The notes beneath the pieces are model-generated. The model made no database searches, had not been told where the DNA came from, and was given only the letters and a program-made list of their open reading frames with translations. Below, piece by piece: positions 53,491 to 63,497 of a DNA stretch of 64,000 bases. How positions within the stretch are numbered: position 1 is the first letter of the stretch; every line of letters begins with the position of its first letter. This stretch comes from an uncultured Tolumonas sp. (lineage in GTDB: Bacteria > Pseudomonadota > Gammaproteobacteria > Enterobacterales > Aeromonadaceae), in assembly GCF_963556105.2 (NCBI RefSeq), contig NZ_OY829944.1, positions 502,501-566,500 of the forward strand. The letters are read 5' to 3'. A program made the translations under genes and the position numbers.

Positions 53491-53510
53491 TAATTGTATG
53501 GATACAATTA
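53491..53510. promoter_or_regulatory. MocR operator candidate
   Basis: TAATTGTATGGATACAATTA is a perfect inverted repeat around GG. It lies 18 bp before the exporter start and 87 bp from the MocR start. The ATACAA-type half-site resembles binding boxes of MocR regulators. Confidence 0.65.
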
Positions 53511-53528
53511 ATTCTAGGGAGCAAACAT

Positions 53529-54140
53529 ATGGAACAAGGCTTGTTATTGTCGCTGATTGCCTTTGCTTGGATCACCTGTGTCACACCGGGGCCGAACAAC
53601 ATCATGCTGACCAGCTCCGGTGCCCGCTTTGGTTTCTGGCGCTCAATCCAGCATATCGTTGGTATCAGCGGTGGTTTGATTTGCATGCTGATGATGATGG
53701 CGTTAGGCGTTGGTGCGTTGTTCCAGCAATGGCCCGTGTTGCAATGGATCTTAAAGATCGGTGGTTCCGGTTATTTGCTCTATTTGGCTTGGCTTATCAC
53801 TACCGCTGGCGCGCCTGATTTGAATGCCAAGTCAAAAGATCCGTCGGTGAAACCATGGCGTTTTCATCAAGCGGTACTGTTTCAGTTTATGAACCCGAAA
53901 GCCTGGCTGATGAGCCTGTCTGCCATTGGTAGTTTTACCTTGATAGGCGAGCACTATTGGTCGTCGGTGATTTGGGTGCTGGTAGTGTTTTTTCTGGTTG
54001 GGCTGAAAACCAGCTCAATGTGGGCGTTGTTTGGTGTCAAGGTTGGTCAATGGTTAACCACGCCGCGCGCTTGGCAATATTGGAATCGCGTCATGGGTAC
54101 GCTGACCGCGGCATGTGTGGTCTTGATTTGGTTTGAATAA
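53529..54140 (+). CDS. LysE-family amino acid exporter
   Basis: The 203-aa protein has six hydrophobic segments with the LysE/RhtB pattern: SLIAFAWITCVTPGPNNIML (the family signature near residue 15 to 25), then RSIQHIVGISGGLICMLMMM, VLQWILKIGGSGYLLYLAWL and LFQFMNPKAWLMSLSAIGSF. It exports an amino acid or derivative. I start at the ATG at 53529 (GGAG upstream); the longer frame adds an unsupported 27 residues. The racemase gene follows 40 bp later in the same operon. Confidence 0.9.
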   Translation: MEQGLLLSLIAFAWITCVTPGPNNIMLTSSGARFGFWRSIQHIVGISGGLICMLMMMALGVGALFQQWPVLQWILKIGGSGYLLYLAWLITTAGAPDLNAKSKDPSVKPWRFHQAVLFQFMNPKAWLMSLSAIGSFTLIGEHYWSSVIWVLVVFFLVGLKTSSMWALFGVKVGQWLTTPRAWQYWNRVMGTLTAACVVLIWFE

Positions 54141-54180
54141 CTATTTTTGAATTCTTTTGAATAATGAGGAAGGAAATACA

Positions 54181-54873
54181 ATGAAAACGATTGGTTTGAT
54201 CGGTGGCATGAGCTGGCAATCTACCGTGCCGTATTACCGGCTAATTAATGAAATCGTCAGCCAAAAATTAGGTGGCTTACATTCAGCTAAGTTGATTTTG
54301 TGGAATATGGATTTTGAAGCTATCGCCAGTTTGCAACGGCAAGATCGTTGGCAAGAGGCGGGTGAGGTGATGGCTGATGCTGCGCTACGGTTGCAACAAG
54401 CGGGTGCCGAATCCATTGTGATCTGTACCAACACCATGCATAAGCTGGTGCCTGCTATGCAACCGCATCTGCAGATCCCGATTTTGCATATTGCTGATGC
54501 GACGGCGCAGGTTATTCGCCAGGCGGGTTTACGGAAAGTCGGTTTGTTAGGAACACGCTTTACCATGGAAGACAGCTTTTATGTATCGCATTTGCGTGAG
54601 CATTACGGGCTTGAGGTTATTACGCCAGATGCTGCTGCTCGTCAGTTAGTGCATAACGTCATTTTTAATGAGTTATGTGTCGGTGAAGAAAAAGCGACAT
54701 CGCGGGCACAATATCGCGAAATTATGGCGGCCTTGGTACAGCAAGGTGCGGAAGGCATTATTTTTGGTTGTACGGAAATTGCCATGTTGGTTGATCAAGG
54801 TGATGCTACGGTGCCGGTGTTTGATACTACAACATTGCATGCCAGTTACGCTGCTGAATGGGCATTGGCATAA
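54181..54873 (+). CDS. Aspartate/glutamate racemase family protein
   Basis: The 230-aa protein has both catalytic cysteines of the Asp/Glu racemase superfamily: IVICTNTMHK (about 80 to 89) and IIFGCTEIAML (about 195 to 205). It opens MKTIGLIGGMSWQSTVPYYR like YgeA-type racemases. It should interconvert L- and D-amino acids (YgeA acts on several). The exporter upstream and the MocR regulator suggest a small D-amino-acid module. GGAAGG precedes the ATG at 54181. Confidence 0.92.
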   Translation: MKTIGLIGGMSWQSTVPYYRLINEIVSQKLGGLHSAKLILWNMDFEAIASLQRQDRWQEAGEVMADAALRLQQAGAESIVICTNTMHKLVPAMQPHLQIPILHIADATAQVIRQAGLRKVGLLGTRFTMEDSFYVSHLREHYGLEVITPDAAARQLVHNVIFNELCVGEEKATSRAQYREIMAALVQQGAEGIIFGCTEIAMLVDQGDATVPVFDTTTLHASYAAEWALA

Positions 54874-54967
54874 ATCTGCTGGGGTTATTTCCCGTCAATG
54901 AATAGTGTTTATGCCAAATCCGTGTAGAATTGCGCCGTTTTTAGTCGCAGTGTAGAAAGAAATTGGC

Positions 54968-56086
54968 ATGACAACATCGCTTGATGAACAGGATCGTTAT
55001 AAAGAGATCCGCCCTTACAATGATAATGAAGTTCCGGCTGCTATTGAGCGTCTGATCAGTGATGAAGAGCTGATCAGCGCTGTATTGCGTTTTCGTTTTC
55101 CAAAAGCAGTCAATTATTTTAGTTGGCTGCTGAAACCACTGGTTCGTCGTGCATTACGTAACCGGGTACAGAATGTCCGTACGGTCGATGACGTACAGCA
55201 ACAAGTTGCCCACTTCATGGAGCAGATGATTGCTAAGACCACGGATGCGGTGACGTATTCAGGTTTGGAAAATCTGCAGTCTGATAAGGGATATTTGTTT
55301 ATCTCTAACCACCGTGATATCGCGATGGACCCGGCTTTCGTGAATTGGGGTCTGTATCAATGCGGTCTGGATACCGTGCGTATTGCGATTGGTGATAACC
55401 TGCTGCGTAAACCTTGTGCCACAGAATTGATGCGGTTGAACAAAAGTTTCATCGTAAAACGTTCGGCAAAAGGCCCGCGTGAGATGGCGAAAACTTTCAG
55501 TGAGCTCTCATCTTATATTGCTGACTCACTGCAAGAAGGCCATTCCATCTGGATCGCACAAAAAGAAGGGCGGGCGAAAGACGGGGATGACCGTACTGAC
55601 CCAGCGATTCTGAAAATGTTCTATATGGCCGGTAAGCAGAAAAAACTGGGCTTTGTGGAATACATGCAACAGCTGAACATCGTACCGGTGGCGATCTCTT
55701 ATGAGTACGATCCGGGTGATGAAGCCAAAGCGCGTGAATTGTATGAAACCTCGACCAACGGTTCGTATCAAAAGAGCGAATTCGAAGATATCGAAAGTAT
55801 CGTGGCAGGTATTATTGGTTACAAAGGCCGGGTGCATGTGAACGTCGGTCAACCATTGACTGATGGTTTTACCACACCGGAAGAGTTAGCGGCGGCGATT
55901 GATCGTTCTATTCATGCGCAATATAGTTTGTTTGCCTCTAATTTACTGGCTGCAGGCGTTGATGCTTCAGATGTGACGCCAGAACAGCGGGCTCAGTTTG
56001 AACAGCGCATGGCGGCGATGGATCCGAAATGGCGTGAGATTGCGAAAGCAATGTATGCCAAACCGGTCGAAAACCAGCGAAGCTGA
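54968..56086 (+). CDS. PlsC-like 1-acylglycerol-3-phosphate acyltransferase
   Basis: The 372-aa protein has the HX4D acyltransferase motif (NHRDIAMDPAFVN, about 113 to 125), a region with KSFIVKRSAKGPREMAKTFS and the third block IAQKEGRAKDGDDR. These are motifs I to III of glycerolipid acyltransferases. Family members acylate lysophosphatidate in phospholipid synthesis, but this longer, soluble type is not E. coli PlsC. Specificity is unknown. It converges on barA. Confidence 0.83.
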   Translation: MTTSLDEQDRYKEIRPYNDNEVPAAIERLISDEELISAVLRFRFPKAVNYFSWLLKPLVRRALRNRVQNVRTVDDVQQQVAHFMEQMIAKTTDAVTYSGLENLQSDKGYLFISNHRDIAMDPAFVNWGLYQCGLDTVRIAIGDNLLRKPCATELMRLNKSFIVKRSAKGPREMAKTFSELSSYIADSLQEGHSIWIAQKEGRAKDGDDRTDPAILKMFYMAGKQKKLGFVEYMQQLNIVPVAISYEYDPGDEAKARELYETSTNGSYQKSEFEDIESIVAGIIGYKGRVHVNVGQPLTDGFTTPEELAAAIDRSIHAQYSLFASNLLAAGVDASDVTPEQRAQFEQRMAAMDPKWREIAKAMYAKPVENQRS

Positions 56087-56093
56087 GCCAAAT

Positions 56094-56127
56094 GTAAACA
56101 GGCAGGTTATCTCACTTGCCTGTTTAC
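56094..56127. terminator. Bidirectional hairpin between the acyltransferase and barA
   Basis: GTAAACAGGCA and TGCCTGTTTAC form a perfect 11-bp stem around 12 bases. U-tract is short. Confidence 0.6.
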
Positions 56128-56132
56128 TCGGC

Positions 56133-58847
56133 TTACGACAGCCATTGCCCCGATTCTTGCTTAACTGCCTTCATAATATCCAGCAACTCCAGCAATTCCG
56201 GTTCAAATGCCGTGCAAGTTAAACCGGAACGTAAACCTTGTTCCAACTCCGCACAACTGGCTTGCAACTGCGGTACGCCACAATAAGCCGCGCCACCGCG
56301 TAATTTGTGGATCGCATCCAGTAACTCGGCACATTCATGACCAGCCAATGCGCGTTCGATGAGCGGGATCAGCTCGTCAAAACTGGCGACCAGCATTTGC
56401 AGCATTTCTTTTGCCAGCGTGTCTTTGCCTTTGACTTTTTCCAATGCCATCGGCCAGTCAATAAAAGTGGCGGTGGTCACGGCGGTGGTGTCGCTAAATT
56501 GCAGCAACAGGCGCTTTAGCTGCACTTCATCAATTGGTTTGGATAGATATTCATCCATGCCATTGGCCATCAACCGTTCACGCTCACCCGGCGAAGCGTG
56601 TGCCGTGACGGCGATGATCGGCGTATGTTGGTTACAGGTATCCTGATGGATCAGTCGGCAGGCTTGAATACCGTCCATGATCGGCATCTGCACATCCATA
56701 AAAATCAGATCAAAGCGGGTTTTCTCTGCCTGAGCCACCGCCTGATGGCCATTTTGGCAGGAATGGACCTCTTGCACTAAGTCATGCAGCAACGCCACAA
56801 TCAGTTTCAGATTCGCTGGGTTATCATCAACCGCAAGCACCCGCAGCGGCAATTTTTCTTTTTGCTGTTCCACCGCCAGTGTCAGCGTTTGCGCTGGTGG
56901 CAGCGGCTGCAACAGTGCTTGCAGCAACTTGGTGTGGATCACCGGTTTGCTGATGGAGTAAACCTTGTGGTTTTGCATCAGTTGTTCATGCAACGTCGGG
57001 TCGCTGGAGTTGAGCAACACCACTAACTTATCTAATTGATAGTTTTGCAGGCAGAGATCGACGGTTTGCTGAATTTTGTCGGTTGGCGTATCCGGCGCAA
57101 AACCGAGCACCATGGCATAGAAAGTGGCACCCACGAAGGTTTGTTCATCACTGGCCAATACGGTTTGCATGTTCCACTCATTGAGCAGACTGAGGCAAGA
57201 CTCGCGGCTCCACGGGTCATTTTCCCACAGCAGGACATTTTTTCCGGCCAGCAACAGCTGTTCGCTGGAGACATTGCCTTCTTCTGACACCAGCTCCAGC
57301 GGAATATTGATGGTAAATTCCGAACCCTGATTCGGTTCAGAGTGGACGTGCATGGTACCGTCCATCTGTTCAATGAGTTTTTGGCTGATCACCAGACCTA
57401 AACCGGTGCCACCATAACGGCGGGAGATCGAGTTATCGCCCTGAATGAATGGCTGGAACAGGCGCATCAGCTGTTCACCACTCATGCCGATACCGGTGTC
57501 ACGAATGCGGATCCGTAACAATACGGTTTGTTGATCGGTGGCAAAGGTAGTGCTGATATGAATGTTGACCATTCCTTGTTCGGTAAATTTAATGGCATTA
57601 CCGACGATGTTGGTGACGATTTGCTGCAGACGCAGCGGATCTCCCGCTACCAGATCTGGGATCGGCTGGCTGACCAGCAGCGAGAGTTCCAGTTGTTTAT
57701 CGTGCGCCGACGGCGCTAACAGCGTCACCGTGTCGTTGATCATCTCGCGAATGTTGAACGGAATATTTTCCAGCGTCAGCTTACCGGCTTCCAGTTTCGA
57801 GAAGTCGAGAATGTCATTGATAATACTGAGCAGATTTTTGGCCGAATGCTCGATGGTGCTTAAATAGTCGCGCTGATGCAGGCTGAGTTGGGTTTTGAAG
57901 AGCTGACGAGTAAAGCCAATAACGCCATTGAGTGGTGTACGTAACTCATGCGACATGTTGGCCAGAAATTCGGATTTGATACGCGCTGCTTCTTGTGCGC
58001 GTTTCTTGGCCATATCCAGCTCCACGTTTTGGATCTCGATCTGCTCCAACGTTTCCCGCAGGTCGGAGGTGGCTTGATCAATACTTTGCTGCATTTCGTT
58101 ATGGTATTCGCTGATCGCTTTTGCCATCGCGTTGATACCATTTTTCAGCATATCAAGCTCACCATCCATCTTGCCGCGCACACGCGTATCGAGGCGGCCT
58201 TCGCGGATGTGATACACCGCGCGCACCATGCGGTTGATCGGTTCAATGACCACATGCACCAGATTTAGCCCAAAGATCACGCTCAACACCAAACCGATTA
58301 ACACGATAAAAATTGCCGTCGCGGTATCGCGGTATTGGGCGATCACCGAACTGTCGGTATTGAGCTGCAAGGCCATATAACCGATCACTTCCGGTGTACT
58401 GCTTGATTGCAGTGACGTTTCACTCAAGCTGTTTTCCGCCAAAATCGGCGTGCGCAGAATGATGTAATCATCCATATGTTCCACGCTAGTGAGCTCTGGA
58501 ATTGCTTTGCCATCCGGTAAGCGCATTTCCATAAAATCGCGGTGAAAGTTCGAGGTGACAAACAGGTTGTTGTCTTTGGTAAAAATGGCGATGGATTTTA
58601 TCAGCGGCGAGTTACGACGATGGCTGGTGCTGATCAGACGGCGCAGATCTTCACGGCTGGAGCGGGTAAGGCCATATTCACTGGCAATCGCCAGCGGCTC
58701 TATCACGCTGGTGCCTTGTTCGATCATGAAATTTTCGATTTGCTGGTGGCGGTGAAAAATAAAATAACCGGCTAAAAGCGTACCAATCAGCAGCGTAGGT
58801 ATAATAGTGAATGCGAGAACGCGGGCGCGCAGGCCATATTTCGTCAT
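56133..58847 (-). CDS. barA: Hybrid sensor histidine kinase BarA
   Basis: The 904-aa kinase follows the BarA plan: membrane helix at 9 to 30, periplasmic sensor, second helix near 170 to 190, HAMP, then HisKA with phosphorylated His in FLANMSHELRTPLNGVIGF. HATPase motifs NIVGNAIKFTE, DTGIGM and GTGLGL follow. A receiver with DLIFMDVQMPIMDG (Asp) and a C-terminal HPt (DAIHKLRGGAAYCG, His) complete it. BarA passes phosphate to UvrY, acting on CsrB/C RNAs. A second, degenerate receiver-like stretch lies before the true receiver (LLWENDPWSRESCLSLL), as in E. coli BarA. It is divergent from rlmD. Confidence 0.94.
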   Translation of the reverse strand: MTKYGLRARVLAFTIIPTLLIGTLLAGYFIFHRHQQIENFMIEQGTSVIEPLAIASEYGLTRSSREDLRRLISTSHRRNSPLIKSIAIFTKDNNLFVTSNFHRDFMEMRLPDGKAIPELTSVEHMDDYIILRTPILAENSLSETSLQSSSTPEVIGYMALQLNTDSSVIAQYRDTATAIFIVLIGLVLSVIFGLNLVHVVIEPINRMVRAVYHIREGRLDTRVRGKMDGELDMLKNGINAMAKAISEYHNEMQQSIDQATSDLRETLEQIEIQNVELDMAKKRAQEAARIKSEFLANMSHELRTPLNGVIGFTRQLFKTQLSLHQRDYLSTIEHSAKNLLSIINDILDFSKLEAGKLTLENIPFNIREMINDTVTLLAPSAHDKQLELSLLVSQPIPDLVAGDPLRLQQIVTNIVGNAIKFTEQGMVNIHISTTFATDQQTVLLRIRIRDTGIGMSGEQLMRLFQPFIQGDNSISRRYGGTGLGLVISQKLIEQMDGTMHVHSEPNQGSEFTINIPLELVSEEGNVSSEQLLLAGKNVLLWENDPWSRESCLSLLNEWNMQTVLASDEQTFVGATFYAMVLGFAPDTPTDKIQQTVDLCLQNYQLDKLVVLLNSSDPTLHEQLMQNHKVYSISKPVIHTKLLQALLQPLPPAQTLTLAVEQQKEKLPLRVLAVDDNPANLKLIVALLHDLVQEVHSCQNGHQAVAQAEKTRFDLIFMDVQMPIMDGIQACRLIHQDTCNQHTPIIAVTAHASPGERERLMANGMDEYLSKPIDEVQLKRLLLQFSDTTAVTTATFIDWPMALEKVKGKDTLAKEMLQMLVASFDELIPLIERALAGHECAELLDAIHKLRGGAAYCGVPQLQASCAELEQGLRSGLTCTAFEPELLELLDIMKAVKQESGQWLS

Positions 58848-58943
58848 AGTCTGTTTTTGTTGACCCGTACTTGTGGGACAATAAAGTATTCCGGTGCTTT
58901 TCCTTCAGCATCATACCTACCTAACGATAAGCCACCAAGAGAT

Positions 58944-60266
58944 ATGGTTCAGTTTTTCCAACCCAAGCCAAAAGCATTACCGACCCAGGCGGTAGAGATA
59001 ACAATCGATAACTTAGATCACCACTTAACCGGTGTGGGTCGTTATCAGGGGAAAGCCTGTTTTGTCGAAGGGGTGCTGCCTGGCGAGAAAGTCAGTGTGC
59101 AGATCACCGAACAGAAAAAACAGTATACGCATGCCCGTTTACGTAAAGTGATTGAGCCATCCGCCGATCGTTGCGAACCCTTCTGCCCGGCATTTAAGCT
59201 ATGCGGTGGTTGTAATGCGCAGATGATGCCGCAAGCGCTGCAATGTCAGGCCAAGCAAGAGGGTGTACAACGCTTATTCCGCCAGCTGGCCAAAATTGAC
59301 CTGCCTGCACCAGCATGGGTCGAAAGCAGCGAACAACAAGCGTATCGTCGTGTTTGCCGTCTGGCGGTGAAATACGATAAAAATAAACGCAGTGTGTTAG
59401 TCGGTTTTCGCCAAAAGCAAAGCCAGGCGCTGGTGGAAATCAGCGGTTGCCCCGTGCTGACGGCTGCCTTATCGGCGCTCATCGTGCCATTGCGCACGCT
59501 GATCAATGAGCTGAGTTCGGCACGTGATGTGGGTCATATCGAGCTGTATGACACTGAAAGCGGATTGGCGATGCTGCTGCGGCACAATGGTCGTCCGCCT
59601 GCGCGCGATAAAGAACTGCTGTTCGCGTTTGCTGCACAACACCAATGTGCGTTATATCTGCAAACCACGGGTTATCCGGAACCATTAAGTGAAGTGGCGC
59701 CGAGCTTTTATGAACTGGCTGCATTACGCCTTCATTTCCAGCCGGGCGACTTCTTGCAGGTCAACTCACAGGTTAACCAACGTTTGGTCAACCATGTGCG
59801 TGCGTGGTTAGCGCCGACAGCTACTGACCGGGTCTTGGATCTGTTCTGTGGTATTGGTAATTTCACCTTGCCATTGGCGCGTGATGCCGCATCGGTTACC
59901 GGCATCGAAGGTGTAGATGAAATGGTACAAAGAGCCACGCACAATGCTGAACAGAATCAGCTGGTTAATGCCGAATTTCATCGCGCCGATCTGACAAAAA
60001 TGGCGGAATATGCCAACGCAGGCTGGCAGCAACAATGTTATGATCTGGTGCTATTGGATCCGGGACGTGCTGGTGCCGAAGAGGTGATGCCTTGGCTGGC
60101 CAAAAGTGGCGCCCGCCGGATCGTGTATGTTTCTTGCAACCCGGTCACAGCGGCGCGTGATTGTGCACTGTTACAGCCGGGCTACAGCTTAAAGCAGTGG
60201 GGGTTATTGAACATGTTCCCGCATACCGGGCATGTCGAATCTCTCTTCTTGTTTGAACGAAAATAA
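58944..60266 (+). CDS. rlmD: 23S rRNA (uracil-1939-C5)-methyltransferase
   Basis: The 440-aa enzyme has an N-terminal TRAM domain (about 15 to 70), the 4Fe-4S cysteines (CEPFCPAFKLCGGC, about 75 to 90 plus a later one) and a C-terminal SAM domain with RVLDLFCGIGNFTLPLARDA. The catalytic Cys is in VYVSCNPVT. It methylates U1939 of 23S rRNA. I start at the ATG at 58944 (AAGAGA upstream); an upstream in-frame GTG/TTG would add 29 residues. The gene is followed 16 bp later by relA. Confidence 0.95.
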   Translation: MVQFFQPKPKALPTQAVEITIDNLDHHLTGVGRYQGKACFVEGVLPGEKVSVQITEQKKQYTHARLRKVIEPSADRCEPFCPAFKLCGGCNAQMMPQALQCQAKQEGVQRLFRQLAKIDLPAPAWVESSEQQAYRRVCRLAVKYDKNKRSVLVGFRQKQSQALVEISGCPVLTAALSALIVPLRTLINELSSARDVGHIELYDTESGLAMLLRHNGRPPARDKELLFAFAAQHQCALYLQTTGYPEPLSEVAPSFYELAALRLHFQPGDFLQVNSQVNQRLVNHVRAWLAPTATDRVLDLFCGIGNFTLPLARDAASVTGIEGVDEMVQRATHNAEQNQLVNAEFHRADLTKMAEYANAGWQQQCYDLVLLDPGRAGAEEVMPWLAKSGARRIVYVSCNPVTAARDCALLQPGYSLKQWGLLNMFPHTGHVESLFLFERK

Positions 60267-60282
60267 TAAGGACGAACGTCTC

Positions 60283-62520
60283 ATGGTTGCGGTTCGTGAT
60301 ACTCACCTGAAAACGGGTTTTGACTTAAACGAGTGGATGACAACGCTGGATCTGCCTGAGGCAGATAAGCAGGCGTTGTTCTCGGTGTTTGAGTATTGTC
60401 ATAACTTAATTCAGGACGAAAGCGAACAGCAGCGCTTATCCAAACGCAGTGCCGAGATGATCGGTATTTTGCTGATGTTACACATGGATATGGAGACGCT
60501 GAAAGCAGCGGTGTTATACCCGCTGCTGGAACCGGGCTATCTGACCGTTGTTAAAGCCGCGGCAGATTATGGTTCAGTGACCAGCAAATTGCTGCAGGGT
60601 GTCATCGATATTGATGCGATCCGCTTTTTGCAAAATCTCAATACCGCTAATGTCTCTGATTCGCAAGTCGATAACGTGCGTCGTATGTTGCTGGCGATGG
60701 TGGAAGATGTGCGTGCGGTGGTGATCAAACTGGCCGAACGTATTGCCTGCTTGCGCGAAGTCAAAAATGCCACCGAAGAGACCCGCGTGATGGTGGCAAA
60801 AGAGATCTCCAATATCTACGCACCACTGGCGAATCGACTCGGTATCGGTCAGCTGAAGTGGGAATTGGAAGATCTCTCGTTCCGTTATCTGCACCCAGAT
60901 ACCTATAAACAGATCGCCAAATTATTGGATGAAAAACGCCTCGACCGTGAACGGTATATCCAGCAATTTGTTTTAGATACCAAAAAAGCACTGCAAGATG
61001 CCGGCATCAATGCCGAAGTTTACGGCCGCCCGAAACACATCTACAGCATCTGGCGCAAGATGCAGAAAAAACATCTCGATTTTTCCGATCTTTACGATGT
61101 GCGCGCCGTGCGTGTGGTCACCAAACGCCTGCAAGATTGTTATGCCGCGCTGGGGATCATCCATACCCTCTGGCATCACATTCCGCGTGAATTTGACGAC
61201 TACGTCGCCAACCCGAAACCGAATGGTTATCAGTCGATTCATACTGTAGTGCTGGGGCCGGAAGGCAAAACAGTTGAGATCCAGATCCGAACTGAGCAAA
61301 TGCATCAGGAATCCGAGCTGGGTGTGGCGGCGCATTGGAAATATAAAGAAGGCATGCAAGGCGGAAAAGATTCCGCCTATGAAGAGCGTATTGCCTGGCT
61401 GCGTAAATTGCTGGCCTGGCAGGAGGATATGGTTGAATCCGGCTCGCTGGTCGATGAATTGCGCACGCAAGTATTCGAAGAACGCGTGTATGTCTTTACG
61501 CCGAAAGGTGATGTCGTCGACTTACCCGCCGGCGCCACGCCACTGGATTTTGCCTATCAGGTACACAGCATGATTGGTCATCGTTGTATCGGTGCCAAAA
61601 TTGATGGCCGCATTGTGCCATTTACCTATCAGCTGCAAACCGGCGATCAGATTGAAGTTATTACCCAGAAAGAGCCAAACCCCAGCCGTGACTGGATGAA
61701 TCCGAATCTGGCATTTTTACGCACCAGCCGCGCGCGCGCCAAAGTCGCATCATGGTTCCGTAAATTGGATCGCGATAAGAACATTCTGGCCGGTAAAGAG
61801 CTGCTGGATAAGGAAGTCGACCGTCATGGTTTCCATCTCTCTCGCGATGAACTGGCGGCGACCGTCAAAGAGTTTTATACCCGCCTGAGTTTGATGGAGT
61901 TTGACGACTTGCTGGCCGGTTTAGGTTCTGGCGAAGTGCGCATCAATCAGTTGATGAACTTCCTAGAGCAAAAACTGAATAAGCCAACGGCAGAAGAGGA
62001 AGATCGTCGTCTGCTGGAACAGTTGGAAAGTAAAACGCAAAACCGCATGAAAAACACCAAACCCAGCACTGGCAAAGGGCATATTGTCGTGCAGGGCGTG
62101 GGGAATTTGATGACGCATGTAGCGCGTTGCTGCCAGCCGATCCCCGGTGACAGCATCATTGGCTTTATCACCCAAGGTCGCGGCATCTCGATCCATCGTG
62201 AAGATTGCGAGCAATTTAAAGAGCTGAGTCGTCGTAACCCAGAGCGGATCATCGATGCGGTTTGGGGGGAGAATTACTCCGGTGGTTATGAGCTGACGGT
62301 GCGCATCACCGCGAATGATCGCTCGGGTTTATTGCGTGACATCACCACCATTATCGCTAATGAGAAAATCAACGTTTTGGGCATGCGCAGCCGTTCTAAT
62401 GTCAAACAGCAAACGGCGGATATCGATATTGATATGGAAATTTACAATATTGAAACGCTGAACCGGATGTTGGCGAAAATCAACCAGATGAACGATGTCG
62501 TCAACGCCAAACGTCTCTAA
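60283..62520 (+). CDS. relA: (p)ppGpp synthetase RelA
   Basis: The 745-aa protein has a degenerate hydrolase domain (about 30 to 180), without the metal-binding HD that SpoT uses. The synthetase domain (about 240 to 400: GRPKHIYSIWRKMQKKHLDF, NPKPNGYQSIHTVV) is intact. A TGS domain (about 405 to 470: FTPKGDVVDLPAGATPLDFA) and a C-terminal ACT domain (about 660 to 745) follow. It senses uncharged tRNA on ribosomes. The start MVAVRDTHLKTGFDLNEWM matches the RelA family. AAGGACG precedes the ATG at 60283. Confidence 0.97.
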   Translation: MVAVRDTHLKTGFDLNEWMTTLDLPEADKQALFSVFEYCHNLIQDESEQQRLSKRSAEMIGILLMLHMDMETLKAAVLYPLLEPGYLTVVKAAADYGSVTSKLLQGVIDIDAIRFLQNLNTANVSDSQVDNVRRMLLAMVEDVRAVVIKLAERIACLREVKNATEETRVMVAKEISNIYAPLANRLGIGQLKWELEDLSFRYLHPDTYKQIAKLLDEKRLDRERYIQQFVLDTKKALQDAGINAEVYGRPKHIYSIWRKMQKKHLDFSDLYDVRAVRVVTKRLQDCYAALGIIHTLWHHIPREFDDYVANPKPNGYQSIHTVVLGPEGKTVEIQIRTEQMHQESELGVAAHWKYKEGMQGGKDSAYEERIAWLRKLLAWQEDMVESGSLVDELRTQVFEERVYVFTPKGDVVDLPAGATPLDFAYQVHSMIGHRCIGAKIDGRIVPFTYQLQTGDQIEVITQKEPNPSRDWMNPNLAFLRTSRARAKVASWFRKLDRDKNILAGKELLDKEVDRHGFHLSRDELAATVKEFYTRLSLMEFDDLLAGLGSGEVRINQLMNFLEQKLNKPTAEEEDRRLLEQLESKTQNRMKNTKPSTGKGHIVVQGVGNLMTHVARCCQPIPGDSIIGFITQGRGISIHREDCEQFKELSRRNPERIIDAVWGENYSGGYELTVRITANDRSGLLRDITTIIANEKINVLGMRSRSNVKQQTADIDIDMEIYNIETLNRMLAKINQMNDVVNAKRL

Positions 62521-62535
62521 TCCACATTGACCCTC

Positions 62536-62563
62536 ACCGCCGCAATGTCATGCGGCGGTTTTT
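62536..62563 (+). terminator. Terminator between relA and mazG
   Basis: ACCGCCGCA, loop ATGTCA, TGCGGCGGT then TTTT. It ends the rlmD-relA transcript. Confidence 0.88.
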
Positions 62564-62582
62564 CTCTCAGCAGGAACACCTC

Positions 62583-63380
62583 ATGTCGCACACTTACTCA
62601 ATGCAAGATCTTCTGGCGTTAATGCAGCAATTACGCGATCCGGAAAATGGCTGCCCGTGGGATAAAAAACAAACCTTGCAGAGTTTGACCGCCTATACCA
62701 TCGAAGAAGCTTATGAAGTTGTCGATAGCATTGAACAAAACGATCTCACTGGGCTTAAATCTGAGCTGGGTGATCTGCTGTTTCAGGTGGTGTTTTACGC
62801 GCAACTGGCGCAGGAACAGGGTCTGTTCAATTTTCAGGATGTGGTGAGCACCATCAGTGAAAAGCTGGTACGTCGCCATCCGCATGTATTTGCAGGTAAA
62901 GAATTTGCCGATAGCGCTGCGGTCAGTGCAAATTGGGAAGCGGAAAAAGCCAAAGAGCGACAGGAAAAAGATGCACAAGCTACCAGTGTGCTCGACGATA
63001 TTCCACACAATCTGCCGGCCTTAATGCGTGCCAATAAGATCCAGAAACGCTGTGCGACGGTTGGTTTTGACTGGCATGAGCTGCCGCCGGTAATTGAAAA
63101 AATCCATGAAGAGTTAGATGAGGTCATGGCCGAGATCAACCGTGCTGACTATGATAAAGCGGCGCTCGGCGAAGAGCTGGGTGATTTGCTGTTTGCCAAT
63201 GTCAACTTGGTTCGTCACCTTGGTTTTGAGCCCGAAAAGATCCTGCGGGCCGGAAATCATAAATTTGAACGGCGTTTTCGTGCGGTGGAACACATTATTC
63301 AATCACAGGGCCGTTCAGTAAAAGAGAGTTCTTTGGATGAATTAGAGGCCGTTTGGCAACAAGTTAAACAATTGAAGTGA
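62583..63380 (+). CDS. mazG: Nucleoside triphosphate pyrophosphohydrolase
   Basis: The 265-aa protein contains two MazG repeats: CPWDKKQTLQSLTAYTIEEA with YEVVDSIEQ and LKSELGDLLFQVVF (about 20 to 100), and VIEKIHEELDEVMAEINRAD with LGEELGDLLFANVNLV (about 175 to 240). Each carries the EExxE-ED metal site. It hydrolyses all NTPs and helps limit (p)ppGpp-linked stress; it lies beside relA as usual. AGGAAC precedes the ATG at 62583. Confidence 0.95.
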   Translation: MSHTYSMQDLLALMQQLRDPENGCPWDKKQTLQSLTAYTIEEAYEVVDSIEQNDLTGLKSELGDLLFQVVFYAQLAQEQGLFNFQDVVSTISEKLVRRHPHVFAGKEFADSAAVSANWEAEKAKERQEKDAQATSVLDDIPHNLPALMRANKIQKRCATVGFDWHELPPVIEKIHEELDEVMAEINRADYDKAALGEELGDLLFANVNLVRHLGFEPEKILRAGNHKFERRFRAVEHIIQSQGRSVKESSLDELEAVWQQVKQLK

Positions 63381-63497
63381 AGTTGACGCAACGCAAGACT
63401 CCTCTCAATGCAAATGAGTATCCTGTTGCCGTTGTTAGGAGCGGGGGCTTGCGGTATAATTTCATCCCGTCTGTTTCTCCCGCACGCATCTGCGTGA

